The notes beneath the pieces were generated by a model. That model was not told the origin of the DNA. It saw only the letters and a program-made list of their open reading frames with translations, and made no database searches. 64,000 nucleotides of DNA from Capronia americana. Its lineage: Eukaryota; Ascomycota; Eurotiomycetes; Chaetothyriales; Herpotrichiellaceae. This document shows, in pieces, positions 41,628 to 51,945 of this stretch (positions are counted from its first letter, which is position 1; each line of letters opens with the position of its first letter). Position numbers and translations under genes: made by a program. Location: contig JADWQD010000003.1 in NCBI GenBank assembly GCA_016110215.1, positions 1,488,001 to 1,552,000 of the forward strand, written 5' to 3'.

Positions 41628-44600
41628 CTACTTCGACTTCTTCTTCAAGCTCTCATCAACATCCACCTCCACGGTCTCCACCTTCTCACTCTTCGGCCTC
41701 GCAACCGGGACGTCGACGTTCTCCAACCGCCACTCCATGCCCGGGTACGAATCGCTCATGACGATGAGATCGAGCTTGACCTGTTGGCCCTCGCTGGGGC
41801 TAGAGCTAGAGCTAGACTCTGAACCCGCGTCCGGCGCAACCGGGATCTTCAGCCTCACGGTCGCGGTTCCGAGGGCTTTGGTCTGGTTGCCTTGTTTGGT
41901 GGTCGACCAGTTCGCGCGCTTTAGGGCCAGAATATCTGCTGTGCCGTTGGTTCCCACCACGGGCACAGACCTAGACTTTGACCCTGTCCCTGTCCCTGTC
42001 CCACCGGGGAGAGCAAGCACGAAGTAGCCTTCCGTCTGCGGCTTGGGGAATCTTGGCGCATAGATCCTTGCCTCGCGGTCCAGGAGCCGGTTGCCTCTTT
42101 TCATGGTCAGTTGCAAGTTCTCTGTATCGCCGCTGGCTGTGAGTGTGATGTCGGGAAGTGCATTGACTGCCTTGACGAAAGCGGTACGAGGACCGGGAGC
42201 TTTGATCCCTAGGACGTGCATCAAGCCGTCAATTGTCTTGACACCGTGTCTATTCGCCAGGACGGCCGTCGTGACTAGATCGTTTGGAACCTTGCCTTCA
42301 AGTTTGCTGTCGAGCACCTCATGCACGCTCGGTAAGATGCTGAGTGGGTGATCTTCAGGCCATCTAGCTGACTTGATGGATTGCAGGAGTCGGACCATCT
42401 GAACCACGGCGTCGAGGCGGTTGAGTTCCGTCATGACGTCCACGCCAGCCTGAATGATGCGGATGCCCTGATCGAGCACGGAGATCTGGTCGCCCACGTA
42501 GTCCGAGATGGGGAGGTCGATGCGCGACATGAATGCTTGAATGAGAAGGAAGGCTTTGACGTGAGGGTCCCACATGGGCAGGTTGTCCATCAGGCCGATC
42601 GTATCCAACGGCAAATTCTTGGCCAGCTCGGCGTTGATGAGGTCCTCGTTGTGGCGGACGGGAAGGTCGTCGAATTCAGTGGCGAGACTGATCCACGCCA
42701 GCGCGTCAGCGAACGTTGCGGACGTTGTCTTCCGTGCCTTGGACAAGAATTTCCGAACTGTCAAGTGGCTGAGGTAGTAGTATGACATGATCTTGCCGAA
42801 TGGTGTGCTGTCCACGTCCCCGTTATTGTGAACCGAGACACAATCGCTTTCCGCGAGATCACCTAGTGACTTATCCACCAGGGTGATCATGTAATCTGCC
42901 GCGGCTTGTCTTGCGGTGAGTTGGCTCTCCTGCTGTTCTTCCGACGAAATTTCAAGACCGTAATAGGTAGGATTCTTGTGCAGACGGCGGAAGAAGAACG
43001 TCCATGTCAGGTAGTCCAGGGCGTCTTGCTTGGTGGTGATGACTCCGGCGGAGACTTCGGCGCCCAAGTGGTTGTCGAGGACCTTGTGTAGAGAGCTCTC
43101 CACAGGGAACCCCGTGTGCAAGAAGTGCTTGTAAAAGGCCTTTTTCGCGTCCTGGGTGAAGATCCTGGCAATACCAGAGGTATCGAATTGGGGTCGACCA
43201 GCTCGCCCCAGCATCTGAAGCACGTCAGTCAAGTCCATGTCCTTATACCCCTCAATCTTGGCATCGAAGTACTGTGTGCCCTTGACCACGACGAGGTGAG
43301 CGGGTAGATTGACGCCCCAGGCGAGTGTTGACGTTGCGACAAGGATCTGGATCTTGTTGGCCGCAAAAAGCTGTTCAGAGAGTGTTCGATCAGACTCGAC
43401 AAGGCCAGCATGATGTAGTCCGATACCGAAACTCAGGGCTTCTTTCAATGCAGCATCTTTGACCACGGAAAGTGTGGCTTGGAGGTCATCTTCACTGTCG
43501 AAATGCAGGAACCTTCTCGGGTTCTCTTCCATGCCGCAGAAGTTGATCAGATCTTTGGCCGTCAGACGAGTCTGTCTTCTCGACGCCACAAAGACAATTA
43601 CGGGCTTATCTGGACTGTGAGTCTTGATGGCTAAGAACGTCGGGCGGTTCATGCTTTGCATCAGCGGGCAGAATCCCCTCTGCTCAGGAAACCCATCAAT
43701 ATAAATCTCGAGCGGCACCGGACGCACGCTGTGGCGGAAGTTGAATAGATCTTGGTTGTTTCCAGGTTTGACACCAAGCCAATTGCCTAGGTCGGTTGCG
43801 TTGGCGCAGGCCGTGGACATTCCGACAAGACGAATCGAGCCACTTTCTGCTTGCGATGCGATATAATTCATTCGTGAGACGATGATCTCTAGAATGGGAC
43901 CACGATCTCCACCCAGCAGATGGATTTCGTCGATTATCACAAGAGACACTTGCCGGACATAGGATCTTGTTTGCCATGATCTCGAGATACCGTCCCATTT
44001 TTCAGGAGTTGTGATGATGATATCAGCGTCTCGGATCGTCCGTGTATCTGGAGTGTTGTCGCCGGTCAACTCGACGAGCTTCAGACCCATAGGACCAACA
44101 AGTCGCTTGCGCCAGTCCTGTACTCTTTCCCGAACAAGCGCTTTCATCGGCGCGATGTAGACAACCTTGCTTCCAGGCCGCTCGCGGAAAGCCCACCACA
44201 TGGCCAACTCGGCAGCGACCGTCTTGCCAGAACCAGTCGGCGAGCCTAGAAGGACGTTATTTGATGTGTGGTAAAGAGTGTGAAAGATCTGAGTCTGCAT
44301 GGGGTTGAAGAACTGGAAGCGCTGACCGTAAAGCTCTTCTAATGCTGGGTTCTTCAGGGCAGAGATAGGTAGCGGCTGTAGGTCCAAAAGATCAGTGTAG
44401 ACACTCTCGGTATCCGGTCGGATCAGATGTTGAAACGAAACAGGGTGTACAGTTTCTGCACCAAGCCACCGATCTGAGACGACTTTGACATAGATCTGTG
44501 ATGGTAGTGGATCGGCAAGGGGGATGGTGAAGTTCAGTTCGTGGTTGTCGTGCATCTTCCTTCGGCTGAGGATGAAGTATTCATGGTGGTAGATTTCCGA

Positions 44601-47600
44601 CGTCTCCGAGTTCTCAACCCAAACCCAGTAAGACTCAGAAGTTCCGTGGTGGCGGTCATTCCAGACGAACTCGGGGTAAAGATACAGCCGCATGCGAAGC
44701 ACATCGCGATTCAGGGGAGCGCACTCCGCCTCTACCGACATGGTTGGGAAATTGTCGAGCAATTTGGTGATGGTGTTTCCCATCTTCTGGTTCCTAACTA
44801 GATTTCCGATCTCTGCTGGCTCCATTTCCCGGAGGCTCTCAATGTTCGACGAAGGTGCCTTGTCGTCCAGGTTCTTCAAGACCGGAAGGGGGAGATCGAA
44901 TTGATGGAAAGGATGTTGATACGGCCAGATCTGCTTCTCAATTGCTTTGCACATGGACAGCAAAACCTCACATTGATAGCCCCAGCCACGGTTCAAGGCA
45001 ACCATGAACAAAGCCCGACAGATTCGAGCAGCGTTCTGAGCCACGTAGGCCGAATCGGACACGAGGGCAAAATCCTCCAGCCTTGCTCGAGAGATGTATG
45101 ATTGCAGCAGGATATTGACTTTCGCGTGATTCTCGATGACCCTTTGCTCTTTCTCGTTGTCTTCCTTTGAGCCTTTTGGTACGGTTTTTCGCTCCTCGAC
45201 TTCGCATGCCGTTGCTTCCAGTTTCAGACGGTGTAGTTCTTGTGCCTCGTTCTCCCTAGACTGGATGTTGTCGAACTCACTACTCATGCTGATCATTTTG
45301 AGGACGTCAGATTCGGTTGCCTGCGGTCGCATCATGGTATTGAAGATTTCAATGCTGCTGTGTAGCACATAATACTGACTCGCTATTCGGCCGACGTCCT
45401 TCGCTCGAAGCTCCTCTGTCTTCTCGTTGAAGATGATCATTTGACTTCTATGCAGTGTCCTAGCCGCATCAATTATAAGCTTGCGACGGCGTTGTCCAAG
45501 CTGAGGGTCATCCTGGTACTCATCCCAATCTATACCATAGGCTTGTGGATTGCGCCTCATCCGGACGAAAAGATACGAGTAGCCTAGCCATGTGACTCCT
45601 TCTTGTACGGACGTCACTGTACCCAGACTGATCTCAGCATTGAGGTTGTCAACAAGTTTCTTCGAAAATTTAGACTCGATTGGTTGTTGCTGAGTGACGG
45701 CGGACAGGTAGTGCTGAATTTTATCGTGAGTCGTGCAAATATAGCCGATACCACTGTCTTGAAATTGAGGTCGCCCAGCACGACCAAAAATCTGCAGGAC
45801 GTCAAGAATCCCCACGTCCACGAATTTGCCCACATCGGCGCTGTAGAGCTGTGTGCCTTTGATGATGACGGCAGCTGCAGGCAAGTTGACACCCCAAGCC
45901 AGGGTGGCTGTGCAGCAGAGAACCCTGATGGCGCCTTCAGAGAAGATGCGCTCGACGAAATTCCTGTCCGATCTTGCCATCCCAGCATTATGACATCCGA
46001 AGCCCTTCGGAACGATTTCTCGCAACTCTCGACCACGGGTTGTCTTCAAATCTGCTAATGCCTTGACAAAGGCAGGGTTGTTAGGCTCAGGCAGGAAGAG
46101 CTCCGGGCAGCCGTCGTCGATGGCCAGCTGATTGAGCGTCCTAGCGGCCAAAACAGTGTCTTTCCTTGAGTGGACGAACACCATGACTTGCTTGTCCTGT
46201 TGCAGAAGCTCTTTGATCTTCTCGAAAGTCACATGATCTAGATTGTCGCGGGATGTCTTACTTCCTGGCTTGCCTTTGACGCCGATGAAGTGCTGTTCGA
46301 GAGGCACAGGACGGAACGAGGCATCGAAGTAAAACAGGCCAGTCATGCGGTTGACCTTCAGAAAGTCGGAAACGTCAATGTAGTTCGGAAGAGTGGCCGA
46401 CAGTCCTACAATCCGAATGAGTGATTGCGTGCTTTCCACTTGTCGCTCAGTTCTGGCAACCAAAGACTCAATGACAGCACCCCGCTCATCGTGGAGCATG
46501 TGGACTTCATCTATGATAAGAAGACGCACTTTCTGAACGAGTTCCGTGTCGCCAGTACTCTTCCGGGTGACGACATCCCACTTCTCTGGAGTTGTCACGA
46601 TGACCTGAGTCGCGGCAATCTCTCGCTTGGTCAGTTGCATATCGCCAGTATACTCGCGGACCTGAACGCCCAACCAGGCCAGACGCTTGCCTAGTTTCTC
46701 CGTCACCTCGGCTGCAAGAGCCTTCATCGGAGCGACGTAGACAATCTTGAAGTCGTCCGCCATCACGATGAAGTCGGTAGCAGCGGGTTCTTCGATCGGA
46801 TTAGGCACAATATTCTTCGAAATTGTGTGTAGGATGGTGAGCATGGCAGCATCCGTCTTACCAGCACCGGTGGGGGCACAGATCAGCATATTTTCAGAGG
46901 TGGTGTACGCCACAGGGTAAAGAAGGCTCTGCATGCGATTGAGGCTCTTGTACCCCTTGAAGGTACGCTGGCACAGGCCATCCATCTCAGAGATGTTGAC
47001 CAATTTCTGCCCTGCAGCGAGAGAACCGACTTTGGTGGCTGGAATAGAGTATTCTTCGTACTTTGGATGATCACTGTGAGTGCTACCGACGGGTAAAGCA
47101 AACTTCTTCCCAGATACGTCCAGTCTGTTGCCGGCTGCTGCAGAGCTGGATTTATACACATGGGGATACTGAGGCCCAGAGCGGTTAAATGCTGGGGCCA
47201 GGGCGGCGTGTTTGTGTTCATATTCCTGTCGCCGCAGGCTTGCTTCTCGCGCTTGACGAGTCTCGAGGCCGTCAAAGAGCCCATCTGTCTGACCCGTAGA
47301 GGATCTTGAGGCCGTCAGAATCTCCGTGCGGTGAGAAATAAGCTCAATAACAAAATCCAAGTCCTCGTAACCAATGATGTCGGCAAGTGACATCTGCAAT
47401 TCATCATTAGAACTGTCTGAGACCAGAAGTGCCGTGATTTGCTGCTCGAGATCGGAGGCATCCATGCCAGATCTCGACCGAGCAAACGCTGCACACCTCG
47501 ATCGCAGCCACGCTTTGTCGAAGACACCGTCAGTCACAAGATCTGAAGTCTTGAGGCCGTTCTGGGATTCGTCGAAGAAATCACTATGAGGGGTGTCGTC

Positions 47601-47789
47601 CGCAGCGCTCTCAACGTCCCAAATATCATCGTCAAGGTCCTCACTCAGTTCTTCATCAAGGTCCAGATCCGCACCATACATCTGTGAGGCGTCATTGAGA
47701 GGAGGCAGCTTCAAATCGGCGATTGCCTGCTTCATCGCAGTCATTTGAGCAAGCCATAGCGTCTCAGATTGGAAAGTTGTCTCAGCCAT
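41628..47789 (-). CDS. SLH1: Ski2-like RNA helicase Slh1/ASCC3
   Basis: A single frame of 2053 residues with two tandem helicase-Sec63 cassettes. Cassette 1 has Walker A A-P-T-G-A-G-K-T (residues 305-312) and D-E-V-H. Cassette 2 has G-S-P-T-G-S-G-K-T (about 1178-1188) and D-E-I-H-L-L-G-G-D-R-G. Each is followed by the Q-x-x-G-R-A-G-R-P motif and a Sec63 unit. The acidic N-terminus and both cassettes keeping intact ATPase motifs fit Slh1/ASCC3 better than the spliceosomal helicase Brr2, whose second cassette is degenerate. Slh1 is the motor of the RQT complex that splits collided ribosomes. The C-terminal tail ends in Lys-rich sequence. It is divergently arranged with YKT6. ASCC3 also has a DNA-repair role in animals. 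Confidence 0.92.
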   Translation of the reverse strand: MAETTFQSETLWLAQMTAMKQAIADLKLPPLNDASQMYGADLDLDEELSEDLDDDIWDVESAADDTPHSDFFDESQNGLKTSDLVTDGVFDKAWLRSRCAAFARSRSGMDASDLEQQITALLVSDSSNDELQMSLADIIGYEDLDFVIELISHRTEILTASRSSTGQTDGLFDGLETRQAREASLRRQEYEHKHAALAPAFNRSGPQYPHVYKSSSAAAGNRLDVSGKKFALPVGSTHSDHPKYEEYSIPATKVGSLAAGQKLVNISEMDGLCQRTFKGYKSLNRMQSLLYPVAYTTSENMLICAPTGAGKTDAAMLTILHTISKNIVPNPIEEPAATDFIVMADDFKIVYVAPMKALAAEVTEKLGKRLAWLGVQVREYTGDMQLTKREIAATQVIVTTPEKWDVVTRKSTGDTELVQKVRLLIIDEVHMLHDERGAVIESLVARTERQVESTQSLIRIVGLSATLPNYIDVSDFLKVNRMTGLFYFDASFRPVPLEQHFIGVKGKPGSKTSRDNLDHVTFEKIKELLQQDKQVMVFVHSRKDTVLAARTLNQLAIDDGCPELFLPEPNNPAFVKALADLKTTRGRELREIVPKGFGCHNAGMARSDRNFVERIFSEGAIRVLCCTATLAWGVNLPAAAVIIKGTQLYSADVGKFVDVGILDVLQIFGRAGRPQFQDSGIGYICTTHDKIQHYLSAVTQQQPIESKFSKKLVDNLNAEISLGTVTSVQEGVTWLGYSYLFVRMRRNPQAYGIDWDEYQDDPQLGQRRRKLIIDAARTLHRSQMIIFNEKTEELRAKDVGRIASQYYVLHSSIEIFNTMMRPQATESDVLKMISMSSEFDNIQSRENEAQELHRLKLEATACEVEERKTVPKGSKEDNEKEQRVIENHAKVNILLQSYISRARLEDFALVSDSAYVAQNAARICRALFMVALNRGWGYQCEVLLSMCKAIEKQIWPYQHPFHQFDLPLPVLKNLDDKAPSSNIESLREMEPAEIGNLVRNQKMGNTITKLLDNFPTMSVEAECAPLNRDVLRMRLYLYPEFVWNDRHHGTSESYWVWVENSETSEIYHHEYFILSRRKMHDNHELNFTIPLADPLPSQIYVKVVSDRWLGAETVHPVSFQHLIRPDTESVYTDLLDLQPLPISALKNPALEELYGQRFQFFNPMQTQIFHTLYHTSNNVLLGSPTGSGKTVAAELAMWWAFRERPGSKVVYIAPMKALVRERVQDWRKRLVGPMGLKLVELTGDNTPDTRTIRDADIIITTPEKWDGISRSWQTRSYVRQVSLVIIDEIHLLGGDRGPILEIIVSRMNYIASQAESGSIRLVGMSTACANATDLGNWLGVKPGNNQDLFNFRHSVRPVPLEIYIDGFPEQRGFCPLMQSMNRPTFLAIKTHSPDKPVIVFVASRRQTRLTAKDLINFCGMEENPRRFLHFDSEDDLQATLSVVKDAALKEALSFGIGLHHAGLVESDRTLSEQLFAANKIQILVATSTLAWGVNLPAHLVVVKGTQYFDAKIEGYKDMDLTDVLQMLGRAGRPQFDTSGIARIFTQDAKKAFYKHFLHTGFPVESSLHKVLDNHLGAEVSAGVITTKQDALDYLTWTFFFRRLHKNPTYYGLEISSEEQQESQLTARQAAADYMITLVDKSLGDLAESDCVSVHNNGDVDSTPFGKIMSYYYLSHLTVRKFLSKARKTTSATFADALAWISLATEFDDLPVRHNEDLINAELAKNLPLDTIGLMDNLPMWDPHVKAFLLIQAFMSRIDLPISDYVGDQISVLDQGIRIIQAGVDVMTELNRLDAVVQMVRLLQSIKSARWPEDHPLSILPSVHEVLDSKLEGKVPNDLVTTAVLANRHGVKTIDGLMHVLGIKAPGPRTAFVKAVNALPDITLTASGDTENLQLTMKRGNRLLDREARIYAPRFPKPQTEGYFVLALPGGTGTGTGSKSRSVPVVGTNGTADILALKRANWSTTKQGNQTKALGTATVRLKIPVAPDAGSESSSSSSPSEGQQVKLDLIVMSDSYPGMEWRLENVDVPVARPKSEKVETVEVDVDESLKKKSK

Positions 47790-48308
47790 TTTGGGGCCAC
47801 TTCGACCAGCATAGAAGAAGGCTTCTGTCGAGAACGCTCTTGTGACCTGGGAATTGAGCTGCCTGTGCTAGAGACACGAGGTTGGGGCGAACGAGAATTT
47901 GTACGAGACTCAGTAATCTCAGGTGAAAATGAATGACTCCTACAAAAACCGCTGCAAGGCCCGGGATTTGATTGGCCCGTAATGCAGACGCCTAACGCTT
48001 TCCGTGCTGCGGGCTCTTTGAAGCCGGAGGGGAAGGCGGCGGCTTTGTGATGATTTCTCCGGCGCCTCCCAGGACAGCCCACCAAACCTGTGACGTCCCC
48101 GGACTCCAGCTCGGGCACTTGTGAATTCGATACTGTATCATATCCTCCCTTGACCACTCTTATTGCTTTTGCCTGTCCTTTTGAACTTGTCTCAGTCCCT
48201 TTCCTTGCCTGCACTCACGATACAATATAGCAGGACGACTCTGTGAGAGAGCCCTTTGTGTGCCTTCCACGACTCTCACCTCCGCCACAACACCCACACA
48301 CCGCCAAT
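47790..48308. promoter_or_regulatory. Divergent promoter region, SLH1 / YKT6
   Basis: 519 bp between two outward start codons of housekeeping genes. Promoter function is inferred from position; no individual motif can be supported. Confidence 0.4.
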
Positions 48309-49036
48309 ATGAAGATCTTCTACATCGGAGTAAGCGACGGACCAACCCAGGCATTCTCTGTTGGATTCCCTCTGACGCCAACCTCTCCAGGTCCTCCGAA
48401 ATGAATCCGTCCCTGCCATCGAACTCGCCGTCGAGCGAGACCTCTCGTCCTTTTCCCGCTTCACACGAGACAGGTATGCCAGTCTTCTGCAGCCTAGTCT
48501 AACAACCCGCCCTCCGTTTCTAACCTATATACCATATCTGCAGCTACGGCGAGTTCATGAGCGTGTTCGCCAAAACCGTCGCCGAACGCACCCGGGCTGG
48601 CGTCCGCCAGGACATCGAAGAGAAATCCTACACGTTCCACGCCTACGGCTCGTCCCTGGGCGTCTGCGGCATCATCATCTCCGACGCCGAGTACCCCGCG
48701 CTCGTGGCGCATCAGCTCCTCTCGAAGATCATCGACGAGTATACATCCCAGAACCCTCGCAGTTCATATTCTTCGAACCCCCCGCAGACGCGGCCGTACA
48801 CCCAGCTGAAGGAGTATATCGCCAAGTACCAGGACCCGGGGCAGGCGGACAGTATCATGAAAGTGCAAAGGGAGCTGGACGAGACGAAAATCGTGCTGCA
48901 CAAGACGATCGAGAGTGTCTTGGAGAGAGGCGAGAAGATCGACAGTCTGGTGGCCAAGAGTGACGGACTGAGCGCGCAGAGTAAGATGTTCTACCAGCAA
49001 GCCAAGAAGCAGAACAGTTGTTGTGTGGTGATGTGA
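48309..49036 (+). CDS. YKT6: Synaptobrevin-type R-SNARE Ykt6
   Basis: Three exons, join(48309..48329, 48391..48473, 48544..49036), encode 198 residues, the usual Ykt6 length. Exon 1 gives M-K-I-F-Y-I-G. Exon 2 continues V-L-R-N-E-S. Exon 3 starts inside S-Y-G-E-F, so the longin domain is rebuilt across both junctions. The SNARE helix (about 138-195) carries the central Arg and the L-D-E-T-K-I-V-L-H register. The end, C-C-V-V-M, gives the palmitoylation Cys194 and a CaaX farnesylation box at Cys195, instead of a membrane anchor. Ykt6 acts in ER-Golgi, vacuolar and autophagosome fusion. An unspliced model starting at the internal ATG 48557 would lose most of the longin domain. Confidence 0.95.
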
Positions 49037-49433
49037 TTGAGAAGGTCTGACGGAAGCGGGAGTTTGGGTTGTCCTGCGAATAGGTCGTTGATGACGGAGC
49101 GGTGATTCTGCTAACATGGTCCCCGAAAGCCGCAGTCACTGCACTGGATTTGTCACGTAACGTTCTGGCTTGGGGGTTGGAGGTCATGCGGACGCGAGAA
49201 GAGCAGGCGTTGAGGCGTTGATATAGGGATTACGGAGCAAGAGCAGAGCTGAAAGTGTTTGAAAACCACGTCTACCCTGGAAGTGCTCGTGAGAAAGGTC
49301 GCTCCCGAAGGTGCCTATTGCTCCGTGGGCCGTGCTATGCAAAAAAAAAAATAGCAGCGTCTTCATCATCATCCAGTCATAACTCCGTCCCAGCCCAGCT
49401 GGCTAGCTTCTCTCACATCCCCTGCCATCAGCT
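49037..49433. other. Convergent 3' intergenic region
   Basis: 397 bp between the converging stops of YKT6 and the acetyltransferase gene. It includes an A11-12 run near 49340. No gene seen. Confidence 0.45.
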
Positions 49434-49991
49434 TCACGTCTTGCTTGCCAACTTCTCCAGTCCCTCCCCTTCAACCCTCATGCCGACCCACTCCTCCATC
49501 CTTTGCGCGCCTATACTCCCGCCCTGGTAGAAGTCGATACTCGGCGTGTTCCACTTCAACACATTCCACTCCAACCTCCTACAATTCAGGCGCTGACACT
49601 CGCGTGCAAGCGCCTGGATCAATGCCGTCCCAAACCCCGTACCCCGATATGTCGGCCGCACGAAGAGATCTTCCAGGAATATTCCCGGCCGGGACTGCCA
49701 CGTGCTGTAATTGTGGAAGTAAAGCGCCAGGCCTGCGATCTCTTCCTTGTCGCCTGACGAAGGCACGGGGCTGATAAGGAGGGTTTTTGCGTAGCCTTCC
49801 GTGAAGCCCTTCGCCAGGTCTGCGGGGTCGACGGGAAACGAGAGCGAGGAAAGGAGGGAGTCTTCGGTCGCAAGGACTTCGTGGAGGGCTTTCTCGTACG
49901 AGGCGAGTTCTTGGATGAGTTGGAGGATCACGGGGACGTCGCGTTGGGTTGCGTAGCGGATTTTGTAGGTGGAGGTTTGGATTTCAGCCAT
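49434..49991 (-). CDS. GNAT N-acetyltransferase (diamine/thialysine acetyltransferase-like)
   Basis: An intronless gene for 185 residues. The start I-R-Y-A-T-Q-R-D-V, the central F-L-E-D-L-F-V-R-P and the acetyl-CoA loop Y-R-G-T-G-F-G-T-A-L-I (the R-x-x-G-x-G motif, about 124-134) mark a GNAT enzyme. A late W-N-V-L-x-W-N-T-P-S-I-D-F-Y block is characteristic of the spermidine/spermine (SSAT) and thialysine acetyltransferase group. Such enzymes acetylate small polyamines or lysine analogues at an amino group. No targeting sequence is visible. It shares strand with BRL1 571 bp upstream and converges on YKT6. The substrate within the polyamine or thialysine group cannot be resolved. Confidence 0.88.
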   Translation of the reverse strand: MAEIQTSTYKIRYATQRDVPVILQLIQELASYEKALHEVLATEDSLLSSLSFPVDPADLAKGFTEGYAKTLLISPVPSSGDKEEIAGLALYFHNYSTWQSRPGIFLEDLFVRPTYRGTGFGTALIQALARECQRLNCRRLEWNVLKWNTPSIDFYQGGSIGAQRMEEWVGMRVEGEGLEKLASKT

Positions 49992-50562
49992 TGTGACGGT
50001 GCCGAGGCGGGTGGAGCGACGAGCTGCTGGGGACCTAGCGGACGTAGGAATTCAACGTCGTCAGAGGCGTTCGCCTGCACTGGAGGGGCAGAGACTGCTG
50101 GCGAAGATGGTATTGTTGTTGTTTCGTATGTGGGTTTTCGCGCCTGCAGCTCGAACTGGAAATTATAAAAGGAGCGGTAAGGACGGTATTCCGATTTGTT
50201 TGATAGGCGTCTGTTGACAGGAGAGCGCCGTAAGAGACAGAGACCCGCAAGGTAAATATACAACAACAGCAAGGTGAGAGAGTGGGAGAAAGGGAGAACG
50301 AACTTTCGAGCATCGACAATGTCAACAGAGAAGGGCGTGAACCCAAATTTTGACGCGGGGTGGACAATGGCGATGTTTGGCCTGAATCTGTTCCTGCAGC
50401 TCCGCCGCAGTGCCCGCCGTTTAAGGCAACAGCTACTCTGGAAAGTTCCGAAGGCGCCACATCCAAGTAATCGAGGTAGTAGTTGAACGATCGTTCCATA
50501 TTCCAATTGCTAAGCAATTTCAAAGTTTGCCAATACTCGACACGATCGTGACAGTCGTAAAT
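49992..50562. other. Intergenic, no gene seen
   Basis: 571 bp between the acetyltransferase start and the BRL1 stop, on the same strand. A long antisense-free minus-strand frame (49928-50506) overlaps the acetyltransferase start but has no domain content. It probably holds the acetyltransferase promoter and 5' UTR. Confidence 0.4.
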
Positions 50563-51945
50563 TCACAGCTGGATTCTCTTCTTCTCTGGACTCCTACTCC
50601 GTGATCGATGTTCCTTGCTTGGACTTCGGGTATATTCCAACTGCTGCTGGCGACCGAAGCCTCCATCACCCTGCCATCCCACATAATCCTGCTGAGTAAA
50701 TGGCGTAGGTGGCGACAACGGAAACTGACCAGGATGTTGAGGGTGCATATAGGAGGCAGAAGGCGGTCGGTACATGCCCGCATAGTGACTTTCCTGCTGT
50801 CGGCGATACAATGAGAATGTCGCGTTGTTGACCACCAAACCCACCACAACAAGGGTGATGGTGAAGATCATGGTCTTCAGGCTGATGGGCTCGACGAAGC
50901 TGTTAAAGATCTCGGCGAATGTGTGCGCGCTGAGCCTCGCTCGCTTGACTGCGCTTGGGTCACGGTTCATGCATAATTCCCAATTGCTGCACACGGTCTC
51001 CAGGGCGGGTAGGCGAGTGTCGGCACCACAGCGGTTCTCAATGTAGTTCTTCGAGCATTGCGCCATCTCGGCCAGCACTTCAGCCATGGTATCTTCGCTT
51101 GCTCGATCCACGTCAGCCTGGATGGTAGCGTAAAATGACCAGAACATGTATAAGCATCCGCTCAGGATCGCCGCATTGAAGAAGACCTGGAGATACTTCG
51201 CAATGATGGAGGGTGCGTCAGGATAGGTGTGGATGAAGGTGAACAGTCCAGTAATCCATCCCACTTCTTCCACGGCCCGTTTCCTCGATTCTGCCTCAGT
51301 CGGACTCGGGGTGCTCTCATCGTCACTGTCATCTAAGGAGCCATTTCTGCTGAGTATCAACGACCGGTCAAACTTTTGTGCCCGTCGTCGCTTCTTGTGT
51401 ATTCGTCTCGCAATTGCATCGCTGTTGGGCTTCCGGATCTCTCCTCGCCCTGGGCTTGCAGCAAATGTACCAAAAAGGCCAGACAACCGACTGGGTTTCT
51501 TCTCTGGTTTCGACGGACCGCTCATGAACTCGATTGGCAAGGGTGGCAACGGTTTCGCGTCGGGCGTCTCATCGTTGTCTGTTTGTCCCAGCGGAGATGA
51601 GTTGTCCGGTGGTGATGAGAAGTCAATGTCGAAGGGTTTTCTAGGAGTCGTAAATGATGGAGTTCGAAATGGCGACGGTTGAGGTGACGCTGCCGGGGCG
51701 TCGGAGAAGAAGAACGGCTGGTTGTTGGGTTCGCGCAGTGAGGGAAAGGTGCCTTTTTGGGGCGACATGAAGTCGTTGTGAGTGCCTGAAAGTGTTAGCA
51801 TCAGCAGACATATATGTCATTTGCATAACATACGTTTCTTCGCCTGCATGTTGATCATGTGCTTGTGGAAGGGAGAACTAGGATCAACGGGACCGTGACC
51901 TTGCCATTCGAAGTCCATCGGACTCTCTGTTCCCCGAAAAGCCAT
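50563..51945 (-). CDS. BRL1: Nuclear-envelope protein Brl1/Brr6 (nuclear pore assembly)
   Basis: Two exons, complement(50563..51785, 51834..51945), encode 444 residues. A 48-bp intron (GTATGT, TGCTAAC branch, TTTCAG) joins the N-terminal 37 residues, M-A-F-R-G-T-E-S-P-M-D-F-E-W, to the rest. The disordered N-terminal half is Ser/Pro-rich with a Lys/Arg cluster (I-H-K-K-R-R-R). The conserved core has two membrane helices (about 225-250 and 340-365). They flank a luminal loop with four cysteines (C-S-K-N-Y-I-E-N-R-C ... V-C-S-N-W-E-L-C) that form disulphides in the family. Brl1/Brr6 proteins act with Apq12 in membrane fusion during nuclear pore assembly and in lipid homeostasis of the nuclear envelope. 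Fungi with a single gene use it for both yeast roles. The C-terminal 60 residues are proline-rich. Confidence 0.9.

Noticed and set aside
48557..49036. YKT6 as a single-exon gene from the internal ATG
   Set aside because: It would lose the first third of the longin domain; two upstream exons with consensus splice sites restore the full 198 residues.
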